Shown piece after piece: positions 52,185 to 52,303 of a DNA stretch of 52,303 nt (the stretch's first letter is position 1; each line of letters starts with the position of its first letter). The translations under genes were made by a program, and so were the position numbers. The notes under the pieces were generated by a model. It was not told where the DNA came from. It made no database searches and saw only the letters and a program-made list of their open reading frames with translations. Source of the stretch: an uncultured Spirochaetaceae bacterium (GTDB taxonomy: Bacteria > Spirochaetota > Spirochaetia > Sphaerochaetales > Sphaerochaetaceae); the NCBI GenBank assembly GCA_944389275.1, contig CALXLT010000038.1, positions 1-52,303 of the forward strand, written 5' to 3'.

Positions 52185-52303
52185 ATGGAGATCCCAAAAG
52201 GCCATTACATATTCGGAACCGTTAAGGTTGGAGAACGTGGGCAGATTATCATCCCAAAAGAAGCAAGAGAAAAATTCGATATAAAAGCAGGTGATACGCT
52301 CAT
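52185..52303 (+). CDS. AbrB/MazE-type DNA-binding protein (start only)
   Basis: The gene runs off the window after about 39 codons. It begins MEIPKGHYIFGTVKVGERGQ and continues with IIIPKEAREKFDIKAGDTL, the swapped-hairpin AbrB/SpoVT fold. AGGAAGG lies five bases upstream. It could be a transition-state-type regulator or the antitoxin of a toxin pair; the next gene would decide. Confidence 0.85.
   Translation, partial: MEIPKGHYIFGTVKVGERGQIIIPKEAREKFDIKAGDTL

Overview
The window looks like chromosome of an anaerobic, host-associated spirochaete of the Treponema/Sphaerochaeta kind. This is inferred from gene content, not from a marker gene. It is diderm, with signal peptides, several lipoproteins with a lipobox Cys and an outer-membrane barrel protein. 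It has superoxide reductase instead of obvious oxygen-respiration genes, ferrous iron uptake, and gene families I associate with spirochaetes, such as the DUF3798-type binding protein. Coding is dense, with many ATGA or TGATG overlaps. No flagellar, prophage, IS or CRISPR elements were seen.

Layout. 1-8 kb: tRNA-His, a secreted helical protein, a ~1000-residue repeat-rich lipoprotein behind a poly-G promoter, and a six-gene ferrous iron operon (two feoA, feoB, three small membrane or metal-binding proteins). 8-14.6 kb: NYN-LOTUS protein, TetR regulator, a superoxide reductase/lipoprotein/RarA-fusion operon, a KDG-kinase-like gene and a sigma factor. 14.7-20.3 kb: a five-gene ABC uptake operon of unknown substrate. 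20.4-28.1 kb: tig-clpP-clpX-nrnA, then a sigma-like protein, rdgB and pepF. 28-35 kb: HD phosphohydrolase, ttcA, a FecR-like/barrel protein and mutL. 35-40 kb: a lipoprotein with an acyltransferase, a dihydroorotate-dehydrogenase-like gene with a structured leader, and serA-serC-lrp. 40-45.6 kb: recO-recJ-rpsU, an Lnb-like protein and carbamate kinase. 45.6-52.3 kb: a more variable, AT-richer end with a 738-bp repeat-bearing intergenic stretch, an AAA_14/DUF4143 ATPase, TetR plus two ABC exporter-type genes (the second broken by an in-frame TGA), and the start of an AbrB-like gene.

How the genes work together. Iron is the clearest theme. The feo operon and the ABC pair 40 kb away share a nearly identical 16-bp dyad at their promoters, which suggests one metal-responsive repressor. 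Surface variation is the second theme. The big lipoprotein has consensus -35 and -10 boxes separated by a spacer containing ten consecutive G, the architecture of a slipped-strand phase-variable promoter. A third pattern is translational: seven genes without a Shine-Dalgarno sequence have a -10 box placed so that transcription would begin at or within a few bases of the start codon, suggesting frequent leaderless mRNAs. All functions are read from motifs and remembered families; no database search was run.
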